Assembly (NCBI RefSeq): GCF_028769735.1
Contig: NC_088186.1
Location: 11,005,001 to 11,069,000 of the forward strand
From: Zonotrichia leucophrys gambelii
Taxonomy: Eukaryota > Chordata > Aves > Passeriformes > Passerellidae
Direction: 5' to 3'
Length of the DNA: 64,000 nucleotides
Below are positions 34,093 to 44,165 of the stretch, one piece after another. The position numbers were made by a program, and so were the translations under genes. The number at the start of each line of letters is the position of its first letter. The stretch's first letter is position 1. Under the pieces are notes generated by a model. It saw only the letters and a program-made list of their open reading frames with translations. It was not told where the DNA came from and did no database searches.

Positions 34093-37000
34093 TTCTGCCT
34101 CTGACAATCATGTTTATGGAGCAGGTTTTGCTGGCACTTAAGAGCATATGCAGGTTGTGCTGTGTCCATCTCATGTAACTGCTGTGGTGGGGAGGCATCT
34201 AGCAAAGTCCTCAGCATCACACTGAGCGTGGAACTGGGACATCCAGGAGTACTGCTGAAACCCCTCACACCACCAGTGCCCACAGATGTCCCCAGGAGGG
34301 GACACTTCTCATACCTTTAGGAGGTGCAAAACTGCAGCAGGACCATGGGACAGCACCTAACAGAGCACAAGACCCAGTGCACTTAACCCAGGGAGGATGC
34401 AGGGCAGTGAAAGCCCCTGTTTGTCACTCCCCAGCCACTGCCAGAAAGTCCCTTAAATGGCCTTTTCCACAATGAAAAATAAGAAGTTATGTCTGTCATG
34501 AAGGAGATGGGAATATTTTGTATGCTGTGTGAAATCAGAGCAAGTGACTCCCAGGCAGATCACTGTCTCAGCCACTTCTGCATTGCACTGTCAGCTTTCA
34601 CCCCTGCAGCCACTTTGCAGAGCTTTGCCTGATTAAAATTATCTTCACAGGGAGGCAGACGAGGGAATCCATTAAGAATGACTGTTTCAAACGTCCATCC
34701 AAGGGTCTCCAATTGCAGTGGACTTTGTGGGCAAGGGTTCAGTTCTCTGCCCTGGGGAAACACTTCTCATGGGTGAGTTGGAGGAGATGTCTGTGTTTAC
34801 CAAAATTTCTGCTGCTGTGAGGAAGATCTGGCCCTGTATGGGAACAGCACAGCGTTATCTGGGCACTTGAGGCTCTCCCACTCTTCCAGCATTGAAACCA
34901 TCATGCAGAACCACTGGTGCACAGAAGTCTGGGTGATGTCCCCACAGAGACAAGGTAAAAGAGTCAATGAGGAGATTATGAGCTGAAAGAAACATTATCC
35001 AGGAGGTTGTGGGCTGCTGCAAGTAACAAAATGTGGAGTTATACCCTTTCTTTGCCAATAGCAGTAGCTGCTCAGGTTGATTCATTTGGGCAGAAGCTGC
35101 CCTGGACTGTGCTGGTCATCCAGACCCTTTTATCTTCATTAGCTTGCCATTGACAAGACCAATAATGGAACTGTGGGGAACACAGCAATAGAGGTTTTCT
35201 TCCTGCTCAGGAAGATTTTGCAGTTTGGAGTTTGGGCTGTGCAGAATGAGCCACCAGCTTGGGTGTTTTGTTTGTTGACTCTACTGGAATGCTTATGATT
35301 ATCATCAATGTGATTTCTAATTTCAGGAGGTTCTTTCCAGTTTTTTCTCTCCCTTACTGACAAACATTGTTGCCACCCAATAAGTTTCCCCTTATGTGAG
35401 AGATGAGGATGGTTCCTCATCTCTCACAGCAAGTGAGGATTTCTTACCTTGTTTTGCAAACAGCTTCCTCTGGTTCAGACTTGGCTGGTGTCCCTCTCTT
35501 CATCAGTCTGTTTGTAATAGAATGGTCACCCAAAGGAAAGCCTCTTCCAGCCTTGATGTTTCACTCAATCTTTTGGCATCTCACATCTACATTTTTCTGG
35601 GAAAGGAAAGACTTTGGGGGCATCCAGCCCCAGCCCAGGCCTGTGAGGTAGCTCCAGGGCAGGGGAAGTGCAGGCTGTGGGTAATGCTTGCACAGCACAT
35701 GGATGCTCAGGTAGGAATTACATCTAAGCCCGCTAAGCCACAGGATTCTCATCCAACAGCTTTCCATGACTCATGTCCTCAGGAGACCCCAGGCCTGGCT
35801 TGCAGAGCTGGGTGTCACAGCTTCCCAGGACAGCAGGTTTGGCCTGGGGCCTGGCTTTTTGTACTGGGGTGCACGTGATGTCTCCAGGGGCTCAAGTGAT
35901 GGCATTTTCCTTTCAGACTTTGCAGAGTAGCAGGAGACATTTATGGTGCTGTCTGACATAGGAGGTTTCTCATTTCTCATTTCTCCTCTGGGAAAATGTT
36001 CAGAGAACAAAAAATAATAAATTTTAAAGGACATAGTAGTCTTTTTTTCTAGTTTTGAGAAGTTGTTTCTCTGTTTGTTAAAGAATTCACTATGTGGAAG
36101 AAACCGTGTCTGGTATGGTCCCAAGTCCATCATCTCCAAGTCCTCCAACAACTTGCACAGAGTGAGAGAGACTCTGGAAATAAGGCCAAGAAATGGGCTC
36201 AGCTCAAATCCTCAGCCTGTTGTGCCCATGACTGCTGGTCTGTGGTGGGCATATGTCCTGGGCCATTTCCTTGGGACAGGATGGAGCTCTGGGCTTTCCC
36301 TGCCTCTCCTGAAGCCTAAACATCCCCTTCCCTGTCTGATCAAGCATTCCAGCTCCAGCCTAGTTGCAGAGGGCTTATGGCTGGAAAAACATGGCTAAAA
36401 TTAATTTGATTTGAATAGAGGGGCTGAAGACACTGGAGAGTAGGAAATGAACATGCTGGGCTTGTGTGTTGGGGCTCAGGGCACTCCAGAGCAGCCCCTG
36501 TACCCTGGAGGGAGCTGCAGTAGTGGCTAGCAGATGCCAGAACTGCCAGCTCTGCATGGCACCGAGTTCCCACCACAGACCCTGCTCCCAGGAACCAGCC
36601 ACTGACAGATCTGTAGTTCATGAGGGTTCACTCACCTTCCTGGACACTTGGAAGTGTCTGGTGCTTCAGTCTGGGCTATTCATGCACAGCAGTAACTTGG
36701 AGAGGAATTTGTCTGATCCCTGATGTTCCTAACTGCTGATGGGAATCATTGTCCTCAGCTGGTGTCTCTGCCACAGACAAGAAAGGAATCCTGAGTGAAG
36801 GATGCAGCTGAAGACCAAACTCAGGCAGTGCTGAGTGCAGTGCATGGTGCAGTTGGGAAATCGGGAAATGGAGCAGAGAGCTGAGATGATGTGTCTGAAT
36901 GCAGTCGCTGCTCCCCTCACACTGCCAGGCCGCTCCTGTAGGCAAAGAAGAGGCAAATTGGTTATTTCTGACAGCATAAAGGCAGCCCCTCAGCAGCCCC

Positions 37001-37652
37001 TCAGCAGCCCACTCGCTGGAGGAGCAGTGGGGCACCACCAGGGCCCTGGCCCCCACTCCTCCCATGCCTCCAGCAAACCTGCAGAGCTGGGGGCACCTTG
37101 TACCTTTGGCTTCTGCTCGTGGCAGGGTTTCAGTGTCACAGACATGGTGGGAATTCACACACGTCCCCCATGGCCTCATCCTCACCAGGATGGGCAGCAC
37201 TGTGGCTCTCACCAGTGCTGCTGCTGGTGTCAGCCCTCAGTGTGGTAGGGACTCTGATGGAGCCAACCCCCATTTGGGAGTCTGAGTTCCTGCCACGCAG
37301 CAGGCTCGCTGCTCCTCTTTCCTTCTATCCCTTTGCTGCTTCTGCTGTGATCCTGTGGCCCTTGTGTCTCTCACAGTGCCTGGGCAGTGGGACACAGCGA
37401 GGTGACAAATCCCTGCACACCAGGACTGTTATTTATTTACTGTCACAGCCTCATTGGGCCTCTGTTGAGCCTCTGAGCTCTGCAGCCACTTCTCCTTTTT
37501 GTTTTTCATCTTCTCACATTTTTATAGACACTGTGTTTTCACATCTTCTGTTTGTTTTGAATGCTGGGAGAGACGGACACACCACGGCGAATTCCCAGCC
37601 TGGACCGTGCTGGGTGAGGCAGGGCCAGGGTGTGAAGGCTCCTGCTGGGAGT
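34093..37652. other. Long unique stretch with one perfect hairpin
   Basis: About 3.5 kb without a recognised gene or dispersed repeat. A perfect hairpin lies at 35395-35428 (separate entry). The short block CAGCCCCT repeats at about 36987-37008. Frames at 35396-35878 (+), 36676-37212 (-) and 36835-37248 (+) have no domain features. Confidence 0.42.
35395..35428. repeat. Perfect short hairpin (15-bp arms, 4-nt loop)
   Basis: Left arm 35395-35409 (TGTGAGAGATGAGGA) and right arm 35414-35428 (TCCTCATCTCTCACA) are exact reverse complements around TGGT. The arm geometry resembles the 4391-4436 hairpin, but the sequences are unrelated. Origin by fold-back copying is likely. Confidence 0.95.
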
Positions 37653-38064
37653 GTGGTCACTCTGCTCGGTGGTCACTCTGCTCGGTGGTCACTCTGCTCT
37701 GTGATCACACTGCTCGCTGGTCACTCTGCTTGCTGGTCACTCTGCTGAGTGGTCACTCCGTTCAGTGGCCACTCTGCTCGGTGGTCACTCTGCTCAGTGG
37801 TCACTCCATTCAGTGGTCACTCTCCTCAGTAGTCACTCTGCTCGGTGGTCACTCCGTTCAGTGGTCACTCTGCTCAGTGGTCACTCTGCTCGGTGGTCAC
37901 TGCTCGGTGGTCACTCCGTTCAGTGGTCACTCTGCTCAGTGGTCACTCTGCTTGGTGGTCACTGCTCAGTGGTCACTCCATTCAGTGGTCACTCTGCTCG
38001 GTGGTCACTCTGCTCAGTGGTCACTCTGCTCAGTGGTCACTCTGCTCGGTGGTCACTGTGGCTG
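37653..38064. repeat. 16-bp minisatellite, about 26 units (GTGGTCACTCTGCTCR)
   Basis: Twenty-six units, all 16 bp except two of 14 bp lacking CTCT-like bases. Variants ending CCGTTCA or CCATTCA recur every three to four units, which hints at a nested higher-order unit. The plus frames are almost stop-free, giving repeated SVVTLLGGHSAQW-like peptides in the overlapping frames 37098-37748, 37499-38260 and 37765-38418. These are not genes. Confidence 0.98.
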
Positions 38065-40174
38065 CGGCCCCCGGGGAGGACACGGAGCCCTGCGTGGGTC
38101 AGCCTGGCAGGAGCAGCTGGCAGAACTGCTCCCAGCCAGGGCTGTGGGATCTGTGCTGATCCTGGCATGGCTCTGTTGGAAGTTTCCTCCCAGTGCCCCG
38201 GGAGTGCCCACTCTCTGCCATTCAGTCCAGCAGACCCAGCCAGATGGGGGTCCAGGCTGAGCAGTCGAGGGGACCCTTGTGCCCAACAAGGCTCAGCTCA
38301 CAGGGCTGGACTGGGCAGAGCAGGAGCTGCAGGAGCAGCTGTGGGCACTGCTGGCTGTGCTGCTGTGGGTGCTGGCTGGAAGCTGCCACTTGGACAGGAA
38401 TTTGTCTGTCCTGACTGACTTCCCATGGGATTTGTTAGGCTCCAGTTCTGGGTGATGCTTAGACAAGCTGACAGTGTTCTAGGACGCAAAGGATACCCCA
38501 CCAGCACCCTCTCCTTAGCATTCATGTTAAAACAAGGACTTCCATACCCACCTTAGCAGGTCCAGCACGTGGTTATCTTGTGTCTTGTCAGTAGTGCAGA
38601 GAGTCCTCTGGGGTTCAGGCCAAAAATTTGGAGCCTTTTTAATACTTTGTGTGGTTGTCTGGCTTTGTTCTCTGCCTCCAAGGTCACTGAACCTGGGCTT
38701 GGTGTGCTGCAGGAGGGAATCTCACAGCATCACGGTGGTCCCACCTCTCACAGCTAGCCTCTCCTTGACCACATGGAGGACCTCCTCCCTTTGCTTCCCA
38801 CATCCCCTGCTGCTGTTGGGGAGCACATCCTATTTGTGGTGGACCCCCAAGGGTGGTTCCTTCTGTCTGGCTGTCAGTTTGTCAGATCCAGATGGTGTCA
38901 TTTGGGGTTTTTGACCAATTCTTCATACTTCTGTGGTTTTGTTTCTGCTGTTGCTTCATCTCACATGCCCTTCAGAGCAGCCCAGGGATTCACCAGGGTA
39001 AAGGCAGGCTAAGTATGTGCTTGCACATGCAGGAAGGGCAGGAGGGGCAGGAAGGGCAGGGAGTTGGGAGCAATCACTGACTTGGAGCACAGCATGGTGC
39101 CCAGAGCAGAGCCTTTGCCCCTGGGCTGGCAGAGACAGGCCCACATTCCCTGCTAGCTCTGTCTGGTGAGGAGCACAGGGACAGCAGGATGGGGATGCAC
39201 CACCTTCCATCCCTACTAGAGCCTCCAATAGGTACCAGCAGCCTCCCTGCCCACAGGGACCTTGGCTTTCCTCTCCTTCCCACAGAAAGCTCAGGGAAAG
39301 GTGAGGCTTGGCTCTGAAGATGCCACCCCTCCAGTGCTCCAAAAGGGCCAAGCACTGCAGTAGCCATGGGGTGGCTCTTGGGAGGATCTTCCTGGGGAAT
39401 GCTGTGGCCCTGAGGAGCATGGAGTCTTTGGTAGTGTGTCCCTTTTGTGGTGCCTTGGCCTTGTGCTGGTTCTGAATAACCGAGAGCAAGGCTTGGGGGC
39501 TTCATCCTGTGAGACCACCAGACCAGCTCAGCTGGGAGCATTTGTGCCCCTTCACTTTCCCCCTGCTCTTGTGACACAAAGAGCAAAGCTGCCAGTTTGC
39601 CTGTAATGACCTCTGTGCCCTCCAAGCCTAACCCCTTCCTTGGAAAGACAAAAATCCCATTGCCTTGCACCTCCATCTGTTTAGTGAACAGTTTAACCTA
39701 ACAAGATTAGCATTTGAGGTCAGCTCTTCTGCTTTTACGTTTTTCCCCCGCCGTTTGCAAAGAAAACAGCATTGGATTTGGGACAAAAGCTCAAAACCCC
39801 TCATTTGTAAGTAGCACAGCCTTTGGAAACTGTTTTGTTCCAATGTTATCTGGGGAAGGGCTTGTGAATCCTCTCCTAAGGCAAACAGGAGCTGGCCAAG
39901 GGGATCAGCCCCAGGGAGGATGGAGCCAGCATGCAGCATCACACCCAGAGCTGGAGAAATTCCAATGGGTTATTCCTCCCAAGGAAGTTTGTGAGCAGAG
40001 AGGATGCAGTGCCAGGGAGGGGCTGTAGTGAGGTGGTTGAACAGGAGTGAATCAGAACATTCCCTGTTCCCCCACAGACACCCTCCAGTGATGTTCCAGC
40101 ACACACCTCCATCCTGTTGGGAACACATGGGGAGTACAGGCACATCCCTGATGAAGGAAGCCACAGAAGGAGAG
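38065..40174. other. Unique stretch with a small 9-bp tandem repeat
   Basis: About 2.1 kb without a recognised gene. At 39031-39060 the unit AGGAAGGGC (or AGGAGGGGC) is repeated about 3.3 times. Minus-strand frames at 38956-39489 and 39074-39676 lack motifs. Confidence 0.42.
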
Positions 40175-40364
40175 GATCACAGAGTCTTGGGACTCTTAAG
40201 GTCAGAAAAGACCTTTAAGATCATCAAGCCCATCCATGATCATCACCATGTTCACCACTAAACTATGTCCTCACATGCCAGGGATGCTGACTCCACCACT
40301 GCTCTGGACAGCCTGTTTCAGGCCTTTGCAGCATTTTCTGTTAAAAAAACTCCTAATATCTAAT
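40175..40364 (-). mobile_element. CR1 LINE 3' fragment
   Basis: Inverted tail: 'ggatcacagagtcttgggactcttaaggtcagaaaagacctttaagatcatcaagccc', 'caccactaaactatgtcctca', 'gatgctgactccaccactgctctggacagcctgtttcaggcc', 'cctaatatctaatc'. It is the 'tggtggagtcacc' tail type. Confidence 0.96.
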
Positions 40365-40739
40365 CACGTGAGAGCAGTGGGTGGCAAAGCTGAAGTAACC
40401 TGTGAGGGTGCACAAGTGGATCTTTCAATGCGTGTGTTTACTTCTTCCTTAACCACCAGCACATCCCACCAGGAACCCCTTCCATCAGGCTGGGCCCGGA
40501 CCCCACCAGAGCCTGGCACTGCCCAGGGAGGTGCCAGCCCGAAGAGTCCCCAGGGACTCATCCACCAGAGTTGGGGGGGAAAAGGTAAAGGGTTTGATTT
40601 TCATTCTCTGGGACCGTTTTCCCCTCCCTCTTCTCCCGCCCACCCCCTCCCTTTTCGCCACATTGTGCTGAGCTTGAATCGGGCCTTCACAAAGGGGATT
40701 AGGGGCTGGTTGCTGATAAATAGGAAAGCAGGTTGGAAG

Positions 40740-41020
40740 CGTGGGAACCAGCCATAGCGCAGCACGGAGGGACATTCCTGCTCCGGAGGGCCGGGCGGGA
40801 GCAAAAGTCCGGGCTAACCCCGGGTCACCCGGGGGAACCCAGCTCCTGAGAAGATTTGTTCGGACACTGGCTTTTGTTGTGCACAGTTCCGTGTCAGCCC
40901 AGCGTGGCTCTCGCCGCTATTGATGGGAAGGAAAGCGCTATTGTCCGGCGCCTGAGGGCCCCCCTTTCACTCAGCGCTCTCGGGGTGACGTCAAGGAGGG
41001 ACGTGGGAACACGAGCAGGC
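40740..41020. promoter_or_regulatory. CpG-rich patch with TGACGTCA and paired ATTG words
   Basis: CG frequency is clearly raised here. The perfect 8-bp cAMP-response-type palindrome TGACGTCA is at 40986-40993. Two CTATTG words lie about 21 bp apart (about 40916 and 40937), as expected for SOX-type sites. A small inverted repeat CCCCGGG-TCA-CCCGGGG is at 40818-40834. These fit a promoter or enhancer. No initiation site or exon can be shown. Confidence 0.4.
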
Positions 41021-41899
41021 AGCCCAGAGTGGTCCCAGCCCTGTCCCATGTCTGCCGAGGCGAGCAGGGATGTTCAGGGGGTCCCTGGGAGCTGAGCTCT
41101 GCTCTCCCTGTGCCAACTATCCTGCCCAGGTGGGATGGATCCTCCTGCACACAGTGCTGGGTGGGAACGTGGAAGGTGCTTTTTTTGATCTCAGCTTTTT
41201 TTTATCAGAGAAATTTCCCAGAGGAAAGGGATGATCTTGCCAAAAACTTCCTTCTGGGAAATGTCTGCTGGATTGAGAGCATGACCACCCAGTCCTGTGA
41301 GTCCCAGGGGTGTCTGTGGTGTCCGCTTCCACCCCAGCTCACACCTGCTGGTATGCTGAGCATCCCTCATTCCGATGCTTTTAATCTCCACCTGGAGACC
41401 CCAAGACAGGTGGGAGAAGAGCCCGGGATTGGTGTAACCCTTGGTCCAGCTCCTGCTCTGGCCTCTTTTCAGGAAGAGGCTAGGCAGGGAATTTCCCCAT
41501 GAGCACTGTGGGCTGGTGCATTGAAGCTGCTTGGAGCAGCCAAGTGAAGATCAGCTGCTTTGCATCTGGTTCTGAGGCTGGAGCAGCAACAAGGAGCATC
41601 TGGGGACAGGCAGCACGCCAGGGAGGGAGCCTGCTGGGAAAATCCCTCCTTTCCCCCCGTGACCTGACAGCAAGGATCTGAAGGTGACCTTGAACCCTGC
41701 AACTGGTCCTGGCTGGGCTCTGCATGGCTCATCCACCAGCCCAGGCTCAAAAAGGGAGCTGAGCACCAAGGCTGGGACTCGCTCCCAGCCCTTGCTCCTC
41801 CTCTGAAGCCCAATTTTGCTGTCAAAGGCTCCAGCATGGCTCTGGGAGCCTCATAGGGTCAAAAAAGCTCAAAGGAGCTGAACCAAATGGTCTATACAG

Positions 41900-41925
41900 C
41901 CATATCCACATGTATATGGATGTGG
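41900..41925. repeat. Interlocking inverted repeats
   Basis: The order is CCATAT, CCACAT, GT, ATATGG, ATGTGG: arm A, arm B, spacer, inverse of A, inverse of B. The two inverted repeats overlap in pseudoknot-like order. Small but exact. Confidence 0.9.
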
Positions 41926-42484
41926 ACCAACAGGCTTTGTGTCTAGCAGGGAGGCAAAGGGGGAGAGTGACAAATATTTGCTGCTGGCAGTCCTGTGTCG
42001 GCGTTCCACCACATCAGAAGGGAAAACAGAAGGCTCCCCTATGAGCTGTGATTGCCCCAAAGAAATGGGGCAGCTTCAGGCACAGTGGGATCATGGCTGC
42101 TTCACTGCTGAGAATGCACACTGCCCTTCCTGAGGAATCTTGTTGGGCAGCTGTGAAAATACTCATGGAGGGCACTTGGGAGCCTAGGAGCTGCCAGGGC
42201 AGCATGGCTCTGCTAGAGCTGGGCTGCAGCCAGGGTTTTTCTGAAAGACTTCTGAAAAAAGTGGGAATGGCTTCCAAGAAGCTGGATTTTCAACTGGTCT
42301 GGGTTCTTCCTGGGGGTCGAAGAAGCAAGTCACCACCTGCATTTTTGGGTCCTTGCCCAAAGTGGCTCCCTGGCCCTGCACATCTGAGTGCAGGGTCACC
42401 ATGCTGCTGAGACCCTGACCCACAGCTGAGCCAGCCCATGGCAAGCCAGGGTGTCCCTGGGGATCCTAGAGAGTGCACAGATGG

Positions 42485-42535
42485 GGACAAGGATGAGGAT
42501 GAGGATAAGGATGTGAATTGGAATGGGAATGGAGA
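42485..42535. repeat. GGATGA-type simple repeat
   Basis: Imperfect hexamer run (GGATGAGGATGAGGATAAGGATG, then GGAATGGGAATGG), directly left of a CR1 piece. Confidence 0.85.
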
Positions 42536-42562
42536 AAGGATGAGTCTTTTTGGCAGGGCCTG

Positions 42563-42842
42563 TTGCAACAGGACAAAAGGTGATAGTTTTCAACTGACAG
42601 AGAAGAAATTTAGATGAGATACAAGGAAGTTTTTTACAATGAGAATGGTGAGACCCTGGCACAGGGTGCTCAGAGCAGCTGTGGCTGCCCCTAGATCCCT
42701 GGCAGTGCCCAAGGTCAGGCTGGACAGGGCTTGGAGCAGCCTGGGATAGTAGAAAGTGTCCCTGCCCATGGCAGGGGGTGGCACTGGATGGACTTTAAGA
42801 TCCCTTCCAACTCAAACCAGTCTGAGATTCCATGGTTCTATG
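42563..42842 (+). mobile_element. CR1 LINE 3' fragment
   Basis: Plus-strand tail: 'caacaggacaaaaggtgatag', 'aagaaatttagatgagatac', 'ggtgagaccctggcacagggtgctcagagcagctgtggctgccc', 'aggtcaggctggacagggcttggagcagcctgggatag', 'aagatcccttccaactcaaacc', ending 'ggttctatgat'. It is the rightmost clear CR1 copy in the window. Confidence 0.96.
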
Positions 42843-43894
42843 ATTTGAAAGCAGACGGGAGCTCAGGGGCTCTCTGGGATGCCTCACTGGGACTTGTGGA
42901 GATGCAGGGGGCAAACTCCTAGCACTTCCAACCACCCATGTATGGAACACATCAGCCAGGACAGGCAGCACAGGTGGGGCCTGCTCAGGCATGGACACCT
43001 CCCTCCTGAAGGGCTGGATCAGCCCATGAGGACAGTCCTGCTGGGGCTCCCCTTGTCCCAGCATCCCCACGCCACTGTGGGTTTTGAGCTCGTGACGCTC
43101 ACTGGTGGCAGCCCCATGTGCCAAGAGCTGTGGTGACTCTGCCCTCAGCCTCCCCTCAGTCCTGAGCCCCTCCAGGCCTGTGAGTGGCTCCATTCCCACG
43201 TCTCATCCCTTTGGCTCTCTGCAGAAGAGCTGTTTGCTGGTGTGAAATGTGGTGCCAATTCCTGGCTGTTTGGGTGCGGTTCTGTGCTGTAGTGGCAATG
43301 ACATGTCCTGATGCCACATGTCCCTGTTCCAGGGCTGTGCTCACTGACAGCCCCATCTCTGTTACCGCAGAGCTCAGACATGCAGTGACACTGCTGGCAG
43401 GAGCCCAGCCCAGCCCATGGCCCTTCTGTCTCTTGTTCTCCTTCTCTCCCAGCTATTCCCATGACCAAGCTGTGCTCCCTTTGCAGTTCATTCCCACCAA
43501 GCAGGCACCTTGTTTCATGCTGCTTGTAAGGATTGACTGCCCTTTGGCAGAGGTGCCCCTGTGTCCTGACACCCAGAGCTGTGTGGTGACAGTGCAGCCT
43601 TGGCACTCCTATACCAGAATCCAGGGATGAACCGTAGTTGGCCCATGGGTTGCAGGTTGTTTGCCAGGGTGGTGATGAACTTCCCTCCCCACGGGGCAGG
43701 GGGTTGGGATGGTTCCTTTGGGAAGCATTATGCCAGCCACAGTCAGGAGCACCAGGACATAGGGACACCTGCCCACGCAAGCCCTCCATGACCCTGGCCT
43801 GGCTGGGTCCGTGTGGACACAAATTCACAGAGATGAGCCGAGTCTGAGCCGACACGATCCCTGCACCATCTGCTTTGCAGGCGAATCGGCAGAA
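42843..43894. other. Unique stretch, no gene seen
   Basis: About 1 kb, no repeat or exon recognised. Frames at 43145-43855 (minus, 236 codons) and 43184-43630 (plus) oppose each other and lack domains. Confidence 0.42.
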
Positions 43895-44165
43895 ATCTGG
43901 TGATTGAGTCTCTCTGCAGGCCCCTGAGAGCAGCCGAGCTCCGGGAGTGCCGAGCCCTCAGGCAGGCACGGTGCCCGCGCAGGCCGCAGCGGCCATTTGG
44001 CCGCGGCAGCGCCGGGCCCAGGGCGGTGCCGGGGCGGGGGCGGCCCCGGGGGCCCGATCGCACCTCGGCCGGAGATGAAAGAGCCGCGGGCCGGGAGATG
44101 AAAGAGCCGGCGGGGCCGCGGCGGGCGAGCACGGAGGGGAGGGGAAGCCCCAGGAGTTGTTTTTC
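43895..44165. promoter_or_regulatory. CpG island with palindrome and duplicated 16-bp word
   Basis: One of the densest CpG stretches in the window outside the pentamer array. GCGGCCA-TT-TGGCCGC at 43989-44004 is a perfect inverted repeat holding a GGCCATTT word of the YY1 type. The word GGAGATGAAAGAGCCG occurs twice, at 44071 and 44094 (23-bp spacing). To the right, 44310-44365 carries ATAATCTC and GAGATAAATACTATC words with opposed GATA sites. A promoter role is likely by composition, but the gene it would serve is not visible. Confidence 0.45.

Larger units (their letters stand above)
40365..42562. other. Unique stretch around a CpG patch with a CRE palindrome
   Basis: No gene recognised. 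It holds the CpG patch at 40740-41020 (separate entry), an interlocking inverted repeat at 41900-41925 and a (GGATGA)n-like run at 42485-42535. Confidence 0.42.

Noticed and set aside
37098..38418. 216-253-codon frames with SVVTLLGGHSAQW repeats
   Set aside because: They are products of the 16-bp minisatellite, equally open in the plus frames.
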